DNA of 64,000 bases from Telopea speciosissima. Taxonomy: Eukaryota > Streptophyta > Magnoliopsida > Proteales > Proteaceae. The number at the start of each line of letters is the position of its first letter. Within the stretch, counting starts at the first letter, position 1. The translations under genes and the position numbers were made by a program. The stretch lies in the NCBI RefSeq assembly GCF_018873765.1, contig NC_057922.1:12103563-12167562 (forward strand), read 5' to 3'. This document shows, in pieces, positions 11,775-24,400 of this stretch. Below the pieces are notes generated by a model. That model ran no database searches. It was not told the origin of the DNA and was given only the letters and a program-made list of their open reading frames with translations.

Positions 11775-11968
11775 CATGGTTCGTAAACTTGGTATCGAGA
11801 TTGGATCGCCCAAAATCAGGCCAAATATGATACTTTTGCCCCTGTTTGTTCTTTAAAAAATTCATTTTTTTTTAACCTTTTCACCCTTAACTGTACAAGT
11901 GGATTGGAGACCAATACCGATCCAATCCAGTTAAAATGGGCCAATCCGATCTAAGATTTCGAACCTTG
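11775..11968. mobile_element. hAT-like MITE, 194 bp, perfect 8-bp target duplication
   Basis: The ends are CATGGTTCGTAAACTTGGTA and, on the other side, GATTTCGAACCTTG, an imperfect inverted pair. GTCACGAA flanks both sides exactly (11767-11774 and 11969-11976). The interior has TTGGATCG/CCGATC motifs typical of this family. Termini resemble those at 38314-38558. It lies between PYRD and RGTB and has no coding capacity. Confidence 0.85.
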
Positions 11969-12239
11969 GTCACGAAATTCTTATGCGACTCTTTTTTTCT
12001 CTTTTGGTAAAATGCCAATGTTATTCCTCTCCCGACCCATATATGGCAGGCAGCAGTACGAAGGCAAGCTGGCAAGACTATCGATTAGTAAATTTATTAT
12101 ATTTTGCAAAAATTATCAGATTATTTAAAATGATTTTAATTATCAGTGCCTGATATTAAAAAGTTAAAAAGTAAGATTACAATTTCTTTCCACCAATTTT
12201 ATTCACAATAAGATTTTTTCTTATATAATACAATTAAAT

Positions 12240-12550
12240 ATATAGGGAGAGGGTTCTTTAAGCAAGCGACATAAAGGATCACCCCAACGAGGTACAGAAA
12301 AATGGTATCGTATATTGGAGGGCAATAAGGTCATTTTATATTAAAAGGAAAGAGATGGACATAGAGATGCTAGTGTACCGTACAGGGACAATCTGGCCCA
12401 ACTCAGTCCAACAAAATCAAGACCAGGTTGGACTGGGCTGAATCTGACAGGACTGATCCTTGGGCAGAGAAATCACTTGGCCTAGTCTGAATTAAGGGAA
12501 CCTAGGGTTGGGCTGGGGTCTTAGAAAAATCCAACCCAGCCCGGCACAGT
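12240..12550. repeat. Degenerate MITE-like sequence
   Basis: 12242-12355 (GGGAGAGGGTTCTTTAAGCAAG... to AAAAGGAAAGAG) is a decayed relative of the Mutator-like MITE at 19752-19866: both share GGGTTCT, AAGCGRC, a GAGGA/AGGAT segment, CGAGGT and ATGGT with similar spacing. 12370-12550 is rich in TTGGGCTG/CAGCCCAA motifs and is another unclassified repeat. No clear target duplication was found for either. Confidence 0.5.
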
Positions 12551-12710
12551 TGGCATAATGGATTTCCATACGTATATCACTATATCATGTTGGACTCGAT
12601 CACCGGCCTTCAGGCGAGGCTAATGGTGCACCACCATCCGCTTCACCACTACTGCAACCCCAAGGAGGCAAGGACCAAGTGTTAGTAACTATTAATAATA
12701 TGATTACTAA

Positions 12711-12834
12711 GGCTGTGTTTGGTATGCGTTATGGGAATACATTCTAAAGCGAGAAAATAGAGAAAAATTAGGTTTCAAAATGCGTTCTATACCAGAATCT
12801 ATTCTGAAAAATGCATACTCAACACGCCTGTAGG
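12711..12834. mobile_element. MITE with GGCTGTGTTTGGTATGC terminus
   Basis: The left end is GGCTGTGTTTGGTATGCGTT. The right end, reverse-complemented, reads AGGCGTGTTGAGTATGCATT, so the termini are imperfect inverted repeats about 120 bp apart. A related terminus, read on the other strand, occurs at about 24325-24345 (GCATGCCAAACACAGCC). No target duplication could be fixed. Confidence 0.55.
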
Positions 12835-12835
12835 A

Positions 12836-12915
12836 GATTTAGCGATGGCCAGTTGTAGGCTCATAGCATTTGCAGTTCTCAATCAGAGCTTCTGACGACG
12901 AGTAAAGCCTTTCAG
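12836..12915 (+). other. Candidate 5'UTR exon of RGTB
   Basis: This stretch ends in a good donor (TTTCAG/GTATGC, GT at 12916). The RGTB start codon at 18453 lies only 7 nt after an acceptor (TTCTTTAG at 18445), so the transcript must begin upstream of that acceptor. Joining the two gives a 5'UTR intron of about 5.5 kb. The choice of this particular donor is inference; any donor between here and 18400 could serve. Confidence 0.3.
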
Positions 12916-14583
12916 GTATGCATTCCTTCCCCTTTCTACTTTCTCTTGAATACCTTCTTCTTTCCTACACTATTTTTCTTCTTCTGGTTTTTGGAGATTG
13001 GAGATCCAATCTGGTTTTCGAATGGCCACTATTCTCCTTCTGTTCCTCTACTGCTTTCTAATTGAACTCCATGTTTCAACTAGTTTCAGTATTAGGAGTC
13101 TTCGTTGCAATGGCTTTCAAAATTGGAAACTTTGAGATCAGATTATCTGAGTGGTTTTCCAACACTTGTCCTCATTACACGATTAGAAGAATTAAAGATT
13201 CTCTACTTTTGGTTTAATGATCTTAATTACTTTCAAGCTGCAGAGTTTTATTATTTTTTCAACTAATTTATACGGTCAGGCCTCTCAAGTGCCGAATTTC
13301 TTATTAATTATTAACATCGAATTCTCTTTCCAGTAGGGAGAGACTTTTAATCTTTGTTGCTAGTTATTGAATTAAATTTCTGAATAAAATCTTAATTTCC
13401 TGTGTTAGGTAATGTTTTGGGTTGGAAATCCAAATCTTTAGTCTTGCCATAACTTATGTTTTAATTGATATTCGGATGTTGATTCTTGTCCCTGTTTTGG
13501 TTCTAGAGTCAAATAAGCTCTTTTCTTTGACTTGAGGGGATCTATCAAATTCCAATCTGAAAATTTGGGATTTTAATCGAAATAAACTTTTTTGGGATTA
13601 TTTTCTTCACTGATTTGTTGCTCTTTTCTCTTTTCTTCCTTCTTATATGTTCTGTTGTCTTGATTAATTAATGGCTAGACTGTAAACACCTAAAAAATAG
13701 GGGTATAAATTCAGTGTTTATGTACTCCATATGTTATCTGACCTATATTTCTCGTTTTTGGTAGTTTGATTTCTGTTTTTGTCTATTTTCCTTAATTTTT
13801 TTTAGCTTTTCCATTGTAGAATGAAATTTATGTCTTGACCATCGTTTAATCTTTTAGCCTTTTTGATCTGGTTAACGATAGATAGTAGTGAATGGTAGTC
13901 ATAGTAGTTGTGTGTTGTTTCCTTTTCTGGTTGGTTTGGGGGTGGCGGGGGGATGTCCATGGGGATCAGTTTTGTTAGATAATCCTATTTGACTGTTATG
14001 ATTCTCATTTATTTGATTATAACATTGTTTTTGGAGCTTGTTTTATTTGGGTTGGGCATCAAGTCAAAGTGGTTAGTCTGAAAGAATTGTGCAAATTAAT
14101 GGTAGTCCCCTATGAAATACTTTTGCACAATTGTACCCAAATATTGGACTCACACAAAACTTTCTCCATTGTTCTTTTTAAATTCTAAAATCACTCCTCT
14201 TAGAACAATGGGCTAGTATAGATTAGTTTAGAGTCTGCCCAATATTGGATTTACCCCATTCCCATCAAGTGCATATTGATTTGGTCAAACTCTTTTAATA
14301 TTTAGAGTAGCTTGTAACCACTCAGGTCAATATGATTACTATTATTGTCTTCCCATTCTTCAAATTTGACCTTGATTATCCATGTATCGTTTGAGAAGTT
14401 GTTGTTACATTAATCTTTTTTAATGAAGTCATGAAAATTGACACATTGTTTATTATTTTAAGAGTGGCATTGGGACATTAAAAAGAGCAGGAGGGAAAGT
14501 AATGCGTTAAGTTTAGGAATTTGGGAACTATTGTGTAAGAGTAATTTATAGGGGAGTATTAATAATTGCTGGCATAGTGTGAG

Positions 14584-14740
14584 GGTGCAACGGGTAAGGT
14601 TGCTCCATTGTGACCAAATGGTCACGGGTTCGAATCTGGAAACGGCCTCTTTGTGAAACAGGGGAAAGGCTGCGTACATTATGACCCTCCCTAGACCCCG
14701 CAATGGCGGGATCCTCATGCACTGGGTACGCCCTTATATT
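14584..14740 (+). mobile_element. Au SINE, 9-bp target duplication
   Basis: It reads GGTGCAACGGGTAAGGTTGC, then TGGTCACGGGTTCGAATC (box B), GGAAACGGCCTC, AGGCTGCGTACATTATGACC and a GCACTGGGTACGCCCTT end, the order of the plant Au SINE family. It starts slightly inside the full-length 5' end. TAGTGTGAG flanks both sides (14575-14583 and 14741-14749). Confidence 0.9.
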
Positions 14741-15229
14741 TAGTGTGAGAGTGATATCAAAATTTTCCATTTTTCTCTAATTTTTTTTTTTTTTTGGATT
14801 TGATTATTCTGATTCCATAGAAGATTTCATAGGTGTTGGCGAACATTCACACACATTCTAAGCTTAAATGCTTGAATTTATACTTATCAACTGCCAAATA
14901 TTTTAATGCATCATATTACCCAACTGCCATTATATAACGACTACAGTGCACAATGTTGAGGACTCTTACTGGCTAATATCATATGGAACAAATGTTAACT
15001 ATCATAAAGCCCAAAAAAATATACAAATGGTAACTTAAGATGGGGAGTATTATGGTGAAACTAATGAATTTCAGCAAAGACTCCAAGTTGTTGTGCAGTA
15101 TGTCAAAAGACTCAAAGTTTGTGGATAAGTTTGTTTGTTTGTATTGTTGTATAATGAGTATGGTAAATATTCATTATTGTATGATGAATATGGATTTTCT
15201 ATTGTATTTTTGTAGAAAATGTAGGAGAG

Positions 15230-16100
15230 AATTGCTATTGAAATATGCAGATTGGTTCAAATGTTCAGTATGTTTTTGCTTGCATTTCTTGTTTAAAGGA
15301 TATAAAAAATACTTTTATGGTTTTTATACATATGAAGGAGCATCATGTTTCTGTGAATGATTTTAGGTTTATTAACCTCTGCAATATGGTCTATAAAATT
15401 GCTTCTAAAACAATGGTAATTAGCTTAAAATTATTCTTAAGAAGGTTTCATAGTTCTTTTGTGGAAGGTATGCATATATCGGATAGTTACATTGTGGCAT
15501 GTGAAATTATGCACTATTTAAAACAAAAAGGAAAATACAAGTTTGGACCTTAAATTGGATGTCTAAGGCTTACAAAAGAGTTTAATGGAGTTGTATTTTG
15601 GCTGTATGCATTACATTTAGGGATTTTATTTTTAATTACATAATCTGTCTCATTTTATGTTTTTGTGAATGGTTTTCCTTGTAAAATCTTTTATCCTGCA
15701 AAAAGTATCAGATCGGAGGACCCTCTTTCTGCGTGTCCATTTATTTTATACATGATGTAAGAAGTGCTAGAAGGGGTCTTTCTATATCTCACCTCTTGTT
15801 TGCAGATTATAGCTTTAGTTTCTGTGAAACTATTCTTACTGAATGTAGGACTATCAAATATTTTAGATAGCTTCTGTGAGCACTTAGGGCAGTCGATAAA
15901 CTTTGAGAAATATGCAATTTTTTTAGTAAAGCTGTGTTCACTAATTTGAGAAAAAGAATTAGAATTAGAGTTGCTGAATTTTGGGATGTGTTGTCTTCAT
16001 TATCTTTTATTAAAATTATATGGGTTTCTAGGACTATTGTTAGGGCTGCTCATATGTTTGCTTCTTTTGCTTTTAGTTAGGAGGATCCTTTGTTAGATTG
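15230..16100 (+). mobile_element. L1-type LINE reverse transcriptase remnant
   Basis: In one frame, 15363-15540 gives FINLCNMVYKIASKTM, then FVEGMHISDSYIVACEIMHY and LKQKGKYK, the order of the plant L1 reverse transcriptase fingers and palm. Downstream (15764-15940) the frame reads IIALVSVKLF, ILDSFCEHLGQSINFEKYA, which is the segment after the catalytic YADD. The YADD itself has been lost and several stops and frameshifts are present. It is dead. Confidence 0.75.
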
Positions 16101-16199
16101 ATAATTTCTTGCCTTGGCTGATGGATACTATTTCTTCATCATAGTTTTGTGTGCTTCTTAATGAATGTCTTTACCAAAAAGAGAATGCTGTTTGTGTGT

Positions 16200-17700
16200 G
16201 TGCATGCGTGTATTGATAGGGCTAAGCTCACTAAATAATAAACAAACACCCACCCATAAGTAGGACTATTAGGTACGATGTACAGAAGTATAAGACCATT
16301 AATAACAGCAGTAATAATGGTCGGATCAGACCCAAATTAGGTCGCCAGTAAGGTCACAGCAAGGATGTTATATTCCCAAAGAATAATCACAATCCAATGG
16401 TTAGATTAACAACTACAGCAGGCCTACAGTATAAGGCAGCTTGCTATAAAATTTAATAACTAGGTAGAACTGTCAAACCCTAGGGTAGAATACCCTTAAA
16501 TTGATAGCAACTGTAGGACAGATCACTGGTTACAAATCAAGCCTAAAATTAGCAACTAGAGGGTAAGAACAACAATCCAGCAGTAACAGCCGATGGAACC
16601 ACAGATGGAGCCAAAGTTCCTATTGAGGAAATGGGCTGGCAGGTCCTCTATGACTCAAAAATTCAGTCAAGGTTGATGGCTGGATGTATCACAACAGTCC
16701 AAGGTAGAAAATAGAAACTAGGAAGTAAAAATAGAAACTTACAGACCACAGTACCAATCAGCCATTAGATGGGACTGAAACTAATATCAAAGGAACAGAT
16801 CAAAGAAGGGATTACATTCTCAAATCTGAGATGAAACTGCTGTGCAGATCTGGAGTTGTATGGCCTTGAAGTGACTGCAGTAGAAGACTAATATAGCAGG
16901 GCCGCAGGGTTGGAATAAGACTCCAATGACAGATTCTGTTGGTGGATCGATGGGACACCTTTCAAGTGATCAACAGCAATAACAGTGAAGGGAGATGCCT
17001 CGATACCTCTCTGTTGAATCCTTGCTGCAGGTTTAACAAATTAGAAACTAGGGAGAAGGATAGAAGAGGGATATGACCAAGGCCTCTCACCTAAGGCCTT
17101 AGTCAGTCTCTCACTAATCTAATAGGCTTCTCACAGCATCCATGGCTAAACAACCGAGCTTTTCATTCATCTATAAATCGTTGTTTGAGCTCTAAGACTC
17201 GTACATTATTGAGAATAATATCCTACTTCTAGGAGGAAGGTAAGAAAATAGAAGGTCCACAAATGTAGTGGATCCTGTTTGTATTAAACAATAGAAATAG
17301 AAACCTAGAAGCTAGTACATAGGCCCCATGCATGGACTTCATAAAGGGCTACTGATGAGCTTAAGTCTGGTCCATTAAGTCGCTTAAGTCTGGCCCATTA
17401 AGTAAACCAATCTCAACCACAAAGGAGGGCCAAACTGAACTGCTGGATGGCTAGGGCTTGCTGGCCCCTCTTCTCTTCTTATTTCTTTGAACTACTTCAT
17501 GCATTCATGTGACATGGGTGAGTGTGTGCATTCATGTGTGGGTGGGTGGGTGTGGCTACACGATCTGCAACGAGGGTGCGTCAAGCCGTCAACAGAGGCT
17601 TGGAGCATTAAAATCACATGCCAATAGGTGAGTGTGAGATAGATAAAGGAAGAGATGAACAGAAATGCGTTAATTCACTAGATCTCCTTTGCTAAATTCT
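16200..17700. other. Unclassified non-coding stretch
   Basis: It begins after a (TG)n-like tract at 16189-16205. It has purine-rich, repeat-like composition (GGACAGATCACTGG, TAACAGCAGTAATAATGG) but no LTR, primer site, inverted ends or reading frame that I can recognise. It may be a non-autonomous retroelement. Confidence 0.4.
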
Positions 17701-18201
17701 GCTGCTTGACTCTTGATCGCTCCTGCATGACAAAAATGGCAAAGGCTTTGGTTGCAAGCCTTAGTATACAGCAATAAAGGTCAAAATGGGTAACGTACTA
17801 ACGTTTGACCCAGGGCCCAAACCATCAGTGAGATGCCACTCTAGAAGAGCTAGAATTCTAACCTTGTGTCACCTATTTTTCTTTTTCTGAGATAGCCCCC
17901 TCGGGAAATGGGATGATAGCACAAAATTACAGTGTTTATTCAAATGCATTTTTGAGATTCAACTTCCCTCATAAAAAGTGGCGAAGCAGGGGGTTACCAG
18001 GGGAGATGTGAAAAATCTTATTTGTTGAGACCTCTCATTCCTAAAATGGGGTTACGTCAAAAAGTGGGTTATGCAATACACTCATGTCTAATCTAATTCA
18101 TCAAGAGGCTGGTCACAACAGGAGATCAGATATATAAGCATTGGAGCTTGCAAGAACTTTCTCTAGAGAAATCGCAAAATTTGACCAATTTGCTAAGATT
18201 T

Positions 18202-18290
18202 TGTCATAGTTGTCAAAGCGTCCAGGCGGAAAATCTGGACCAATGCAAGCTGTCGCCTTATTGTCTAAGGCGCTTTGGTGACATCAGCAC
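18202..18290. repeat. Short member of the CATAGTTGTCAAAGCG repeat family
   Basis: CATAGTTGTCAAAGCGTCCAGG at the left and AAGGCGCTTTGGTGACATCA at the right form an imperfect inverted pair. Matching termini occur at 56107-57155, and single ends at about 5631 and 10170. Confidence 0.5.
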
Positions 18291-18452
18291 TTTCCCACCC
18301 CACCTAAGTCCCCGTTAAACAAACGGCCCCTAAGTTTGTTTATTGATGTCATTTTTTCTTTTTACAAGTCATACACTCATACTCACCTATCAATTTTGAA
18401 GCTTTGGTTCGAAATTAAATTTTGATATGTGCTCTTCTTCTTTAGGTTTAGA

Positions 18453-21400
18453 ATGGGGGAGCTGGAAGTGGAGAAACATGTCCGATACATATTATCTGTT
18501 GAAAAGGTTGGTTCTATTAAGATTTTTTTGGTCATCTACTTCCATTTAAATTCTAAATTCCTGCTACTATGAGAATTTCATGGATCAGCTTTCTAACTTT
18601 CAGTAATGTTGTCCACAGAAGAAGGATGATTTTGAATATTTGGTGATAGAACATCTAAGGATGAGTGGTGCATACTGGGGACTGACCACTCTTGATCTTC
18701 TCGGGAAGCTTGGAGCTGTTGATCAAGATGAAATTGTTTCGTGGGTCATGAAGTGCCAAAACGAATCTGGTCTCTGAACAAATTGACCCACTTTAGCTTA
18801 TTTCATTTATAAGTCTAAAGTACAGGTGTTACCCACCTTGTAGACTTAAAAAGTGGTCTACAGACCACGTTGTCATAAGTGCTGGGATCCACCATTTGAT
18901 AGGTCTGAGGTCTTGACCGTCTTGTGCAGTGATAATTGACACAATTTGATGATCATTAGTGGATCTCTTCGTTGTTCGTTTTCCTTTCTATTTTCAGTGA
19001 GGATTTGGCACCAGGAGCTTAAAATAAACTATTTTATTATTTGATTCTACTTGATTTCAGGAAAGATCAATATGGTATCTATAAACCTGCTTATATAGAA
19101 ATAAAAGAATTGATAGGTTTTGGTATTTTGTTTATGCAGGTGGCTTTGCTGGTAACATTGGACATGACCCCCACATACTGTACACTTTGAGTGCTGTGCA
19201 AATATTTGCCCTTCTTAACAAGCTAGATGTTCTCAACATTGAGAAGGTGTCAAACTGTATCCTTCAATATGAAGTTTGATTTGGTTTATTCTTTATTTAG
19301 ATATCTTTTCAATTATTTCCTAATGTACAAGTAGTATGCCTTTGTTCCATGCAGACCAAATTACTGTAAAAGCATTTGAATGAGTTTCGTGACAATAGGG
19401 ATGCGCCAAACCTGAATCAGCTTCAATGGTTTTAATTAATCATTTATTTTCATTTTAAGTTTAGAGAAAATGATGTATACACGACCCCATATGTATACAC
19501 CCTCTCGCACATTCTCTCTCCTCTCTCGTCATTAATATGTGCCCCTTCCTCCCTTATAAAATACACTCCGACACCCACCGAAAGGGATGTTTCCCTCGCT
19601 AGTGTATTAGATGCTAATATATGAGGCTAAGCGTGTCGATCCCTGTCCCATAAATTTACTTATCTTCATCTTTATCACGTATTTCTTTCCGTCTCTAAAT
19701 TTTTTGTTCTTCTTATTTATATAAATATTTGTTGAGTGGGCATTTATTAATGGGAAAGGGTTCTCTGAGAAAGCGGCATAGAGGACCGCACCAATGAGGT
19801 GCGACGGAATGGTTTCATACATGGGAGGGTAGTGATGTCATTTCCATAGAGAGAGAACCTTTTCTCTTTATTAATTCTAAAGGAGCCACAACTTGTTTAT
19901 GATGCTTATACTCTTAGCCATATGGGATGCCATTTGTCATGTGTAGCAATTGAAAGCACAGTACAATATGTATTGGTTCTCAATTCAAGTTCTGGCTGTC
20001 CTTGAGTTGTTACTCTGAAATTCAACTTAAGTAGCTTGAAATAAAGAAGCAAGAAGAGGGACATAGCTGGTTCCATGTAGGGAATATCCATGTTTAGTTT
20101 GAAATTTACATTGTTTTCTTGGGGCTGGGAAGAGAGAATAAAAGACAAGCTCTTTTCATTTGATGTTTTGCTTAACCTTAAAGTCAGATGTAGCTGGGTT
20201 GCAGCATGAAGATGGATCCTTTTCAGGGGACATGTGGGGTGAAGTGGACTCCAGGTTCAGTTCTCTTCTTACCTTCTTCTCTATTTGGTTTGCACATTTT
20301 TGTGTAATGCAATCAAGGTCTAAGTGGCCTAGCATTGCTTGGCTGAAAGAACTTCCTACTTAATAGTATACAAATAAAATGTTGAAATAAAAAATCTTGA
20401 GACCTGCACATCTATGATCACCTGTTCTTATTCTTTTTCTTCAATTCCTTCTCAGAAGAAGAAGGAAGAGGTGCAAATATGTCTATACCCTTTTTTACCC
20501 CTATGTTCTGAAGAATTTAATCTCTATCTGTAGATTCTCTTATATTGCAATATGTTGTCTCTCATTATTACATCGGTTGGAGAAAATCAATGTGGAGAAG
20601 GCTGTGGACTATGTTGTGAGCTGCAAAAATTTGGATGGTGGATTTGGAAGTACACCTGGTGGGGAGTCTCATGCTGGGCAAAGTACGTTTATAACTCAAG
20701 ATTAATCTTTGGCTCTTTGCTGAGGTCTGGATATTTTTAGTAATTTGTACTTGTAGTGTGTGCTTATTTGCAACAACTTTAGCAGAAGTTAAACTCTTTC
20801 TTATTTCCCCTGTAACCTCTCTTAAATGATTGTGTAGTTCCATGTAATTTGTATCAGGGAAGTAAGGACTTCCTTGCTGCAGGCAGTCTTCTACTATCTA
20901 TTCTTTCCTATGATGTGTGGGTACTAACACTAGTATCTAGGGGTGTCAATTCCAAACCCGCACCGTTAAGATCGATCTGTACCGACCGATCAAAACCCGA
21001 TATCGACACGGCCGAATAATAAACATGTCGGGCCTTGGACCGGACCGAATATTATCCGGTCGTTCCCAGTCCTTGGTATGCAACCGACTGCACCGACCGA
21101 AATGTATTTCCATTGATAAAAAGTGGACAATAGTTGGCAAAAAGTCTAAATCTCCTCCTTGTGACTATGTAATATATACATTAATATATTCTATATCATA
21201 TTATTTAATAGACAAGATTCCAACCCCCATCACGTCACTCCTTACTTTTTAATATCAAAATAGAAATTTTACCCACAACCACTACATCGATCTACTTTCC
21301 TCTCTCCCTCTTTATTCTCTCTTTGCCCTTTCCAACTTCACAAAGCGCAATCTGAAACCCTCAAGACGGAATTAACTTGCAGCAGCAGCAACGGCACCGC

Positions 21401-24400
21401 CATAGCAAGACACTAGAATCTCCAATAGTGTCTCGGTTTATGCTGTACAGCAAGAGGACGACCTGAATCACATCGCTAGGAATGTTATTCTAGGCTAGTG
21501 ATGGACCAAGAGAAATAGAATGCCAGAGTCCATGGCATCTGAGACCTCTCTCTCTCTCTCTCTCTGTTTGATCTTAATATGAGAAAGGATTGGCAAGTCA
21601 TCGGGGGAGTGAGAACGGATTGTCCCTTATTTGTAGTTCACTCGACATAGTGTTTTTGTTATATGATATTCCCCTCTCTGAATGGGTTTTTTGTTTCATC
21701 ATTAATGTGTTTTGATTGAGTTAAAGTTCTTCTAATTCTGTCTACTCTATGAAAGAATTGATTTCTGTTTTACTTTCGTTTGAGTTTGTGATTGGGTTGT
21801 GGTTTTAATCAATTACTGCTACTGTAACTCGCTTGAAGATGGTGATGATTTATGACCCACCATTGCTGCCGAAGATTGACAAACATGTATAAAGGCTAGC
21901 CCGTTTGTGGCCCGGTAACCGACCGGCCGAATGCTACCGTGTCCGTGCCTGACTTGGGAAGGCCCATATGTATAATCAGTTGGGAACGGTGTGAGACTTA
22001 AAATAAGGGGTGCCCGATTAGGCCCAACCGAAACCGACCGATACCCGACCGGTTGACACCCCTACTAGTATCTGGTGTAGACATGGACACAGAGTGTCCA
22101 ACATGCAACCCCCAAAATCCAGAAACAGGGAGACACCTTTGAACATTTAGTTGACCAGTGATGCTTGAGATGCATTTGAATTTCTCAAAAGTAGGTAATC
22201 CAAGTTCCTCCTCAGAGGTTAAACGCAACCTCACAATGGGGCTGTTTGATGCTTACTATAGAAGAGTAATTTCTATTCTCTGGTCTCTTTGTATCTTAGA
22301 TTAAAATTTATATTATGTAGGTGAGAGGTAAGTCAGTAATAACAGTACGGGCAAAGCATAAGTGTATGTATTTAAGTGTTATTATGATGCCTGTTGATAA
22401 AGCAAGTAAATAAGGAAAAATCAATAAGAAATTAAGGATAGAAAGGAAACATGCATATAGGACCATGTTGAGCTAGCTTACCGGTAAAAGCGACACAGCA
22501 GTGTCTAAAGAAGTCTCTAGCTGTGTCCACACGAGTGTCCGACATGATATTTCTGGACAAGCCAGAAATCTGAGTAAAAGTATCTGACAAATCTTAGGAA
22601 GCACATGCTTGACTATCTCATACCCCTATGGACTAAATTATTCATGCTCAAGTTTATCAAGAACTGCTGTCCAAATGATGAAACAATCTTAGCAGGCAGA
22701 ACAGAGCTCAGATCTTTCTAGGAAGAAAATTAGGTTGTGGAAACCCGATGACACTTATTTAACGAGGATCCTGTAGGATCAAATTACAACAACTCGTTAT
22801 CTAAAGTATCTGGTTTAATTCAAAACATTTTTCAAATTTAGCTAACTTTGATACCATGATACGGTAACTTCTTATCGCACTCTTATGGACATGATGCGAA
22901 AGAATTCCGAATTTGGCACCAACAATGTATACTTCCTAGATACTTCTAAAGTATGAGCTTCTCATTGCCAACAATGATATCTGCTTCTCTTAACTCCTTG
23001 CTATTTCCTTATATATGTCCCAGAAAGGAGATTATTAGCTTTAAGAAACATGAGGAAAAGCATGCTTGGATGGGATATCCAAACCTGTAACATTGTGTAG
23101 GGCATTTTAAGTCATTCCCTGTCCCATATTAGTGGCCAACCTCAGAATCTGTATCTGATTATGTTAGCTAGCTGAAAGGTTACTCAGAGGAAAACCAGTG
23201 AGGTTTCTTACATATTAATTTTTGGAAGAATGATTTCAACACCTTTCTGCCCAAACCAACAACCAGAATCCTCTCGGTTGTGTCCCAGATATGTACTGCT
23301 GAAAGATATTTATGACCCTTTCCCAAAACCACGTTACTGTTGGTAATTGGAAGTGCTAGCCACCATTTGATCTATCAATACATCAACATTAGGCAAAAAT
23401 ATCTTTCCACTCTGACCTCAGGAATAACAAAACCATATTTCATTTCTATAAAATATTCTAGGATCCCTTGCATGGATCCTAGAATTTTATATTTTTGACC
23501 TTATGCTAGGGCATCCGTCGGAAGCGACACGCTGCAGTCTGCACTATGACCCGGGTGTAGTGGACGGTGAGCAAGGATTAGCTAGGGCATCCCTGTAAGT
23601 GACACACCACTTCGACACCCAGTTGCGGTGACAAGTGGGCAAGGGTTCTCGCACCATGGACAAGTGTGTGTAAGAAAGCTAGTCCAAAAACATACGCTTA
23701 GATTAGCATCTTGGAAGAAAAAAACTTTAATGGGAAAGAGTTTAGAATTGATAAATATAATGAGAAGAAGAAGAATTAACATAGTTTGTATACAAGAGAC
23801 TAGATAGAAGGGTAAAAAATCTAAGGAATTAGATGACTACAAACTTTGGTATACTGGGGATAAAAATAATGGAAGTGGGGTAAGACTAATAATAGATAAA
23901 GATTTAAAAAATGATGTTAAATTAGTGATAGGATCATATACATCAAACTTGTGGAGAAGAAGTAATTAATATAATTAGTGTATACACACCCCAAATCGGA
24001 TTAGATGAAAATACTAAGAAACAATTTTGGGAATACATGGATAGTTTAGTTCAAGGAATTAGTCAAGGAGAAAAGATGATTATAGGGGGAGATCTAAATG
24101 GACATGTTGGAAGAGATAGTAAAGGTTATGAACTCACTCATGGAGGATATGGTTTTGTAGATAGGAATGAGGGGGTGGCTTATGATTTATCAATAGTAAA
24201 CACATGCTTTGAAAAGAGAAAACATTTGGGCTCATTCTAGGTCGATAACGTATTCTGAGATACTATAAATAGTTGTTTTTATCATCTCGGAATGCATTAT
24301 TGATCCAGATTGCAGTCAAAGAATGCATGCCAAACACAGCCTTAATAACCTTCAAAAGTGGGCAAAATAGTAGCCAAATAGACTTCTTTCTAAATTCTAA

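Larger units (their letters stand above)
12916..18445 (+). other. Region upstream of the RGTB start, probably a 5'UTR intron
   Basis: No gene is recognisable. The first 1.6 kb is T-rich, intron-like sequence. It also holds an Au SINE (14584-14740), an L1-type LINE remnant (about 15230-16100), an unclassified stretch (16200-17700) and a CATAGTTGTCAAAGCG repeat (18202-18290). The only coding signals are dead retrotransposon frames. Confidence 0.5.
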
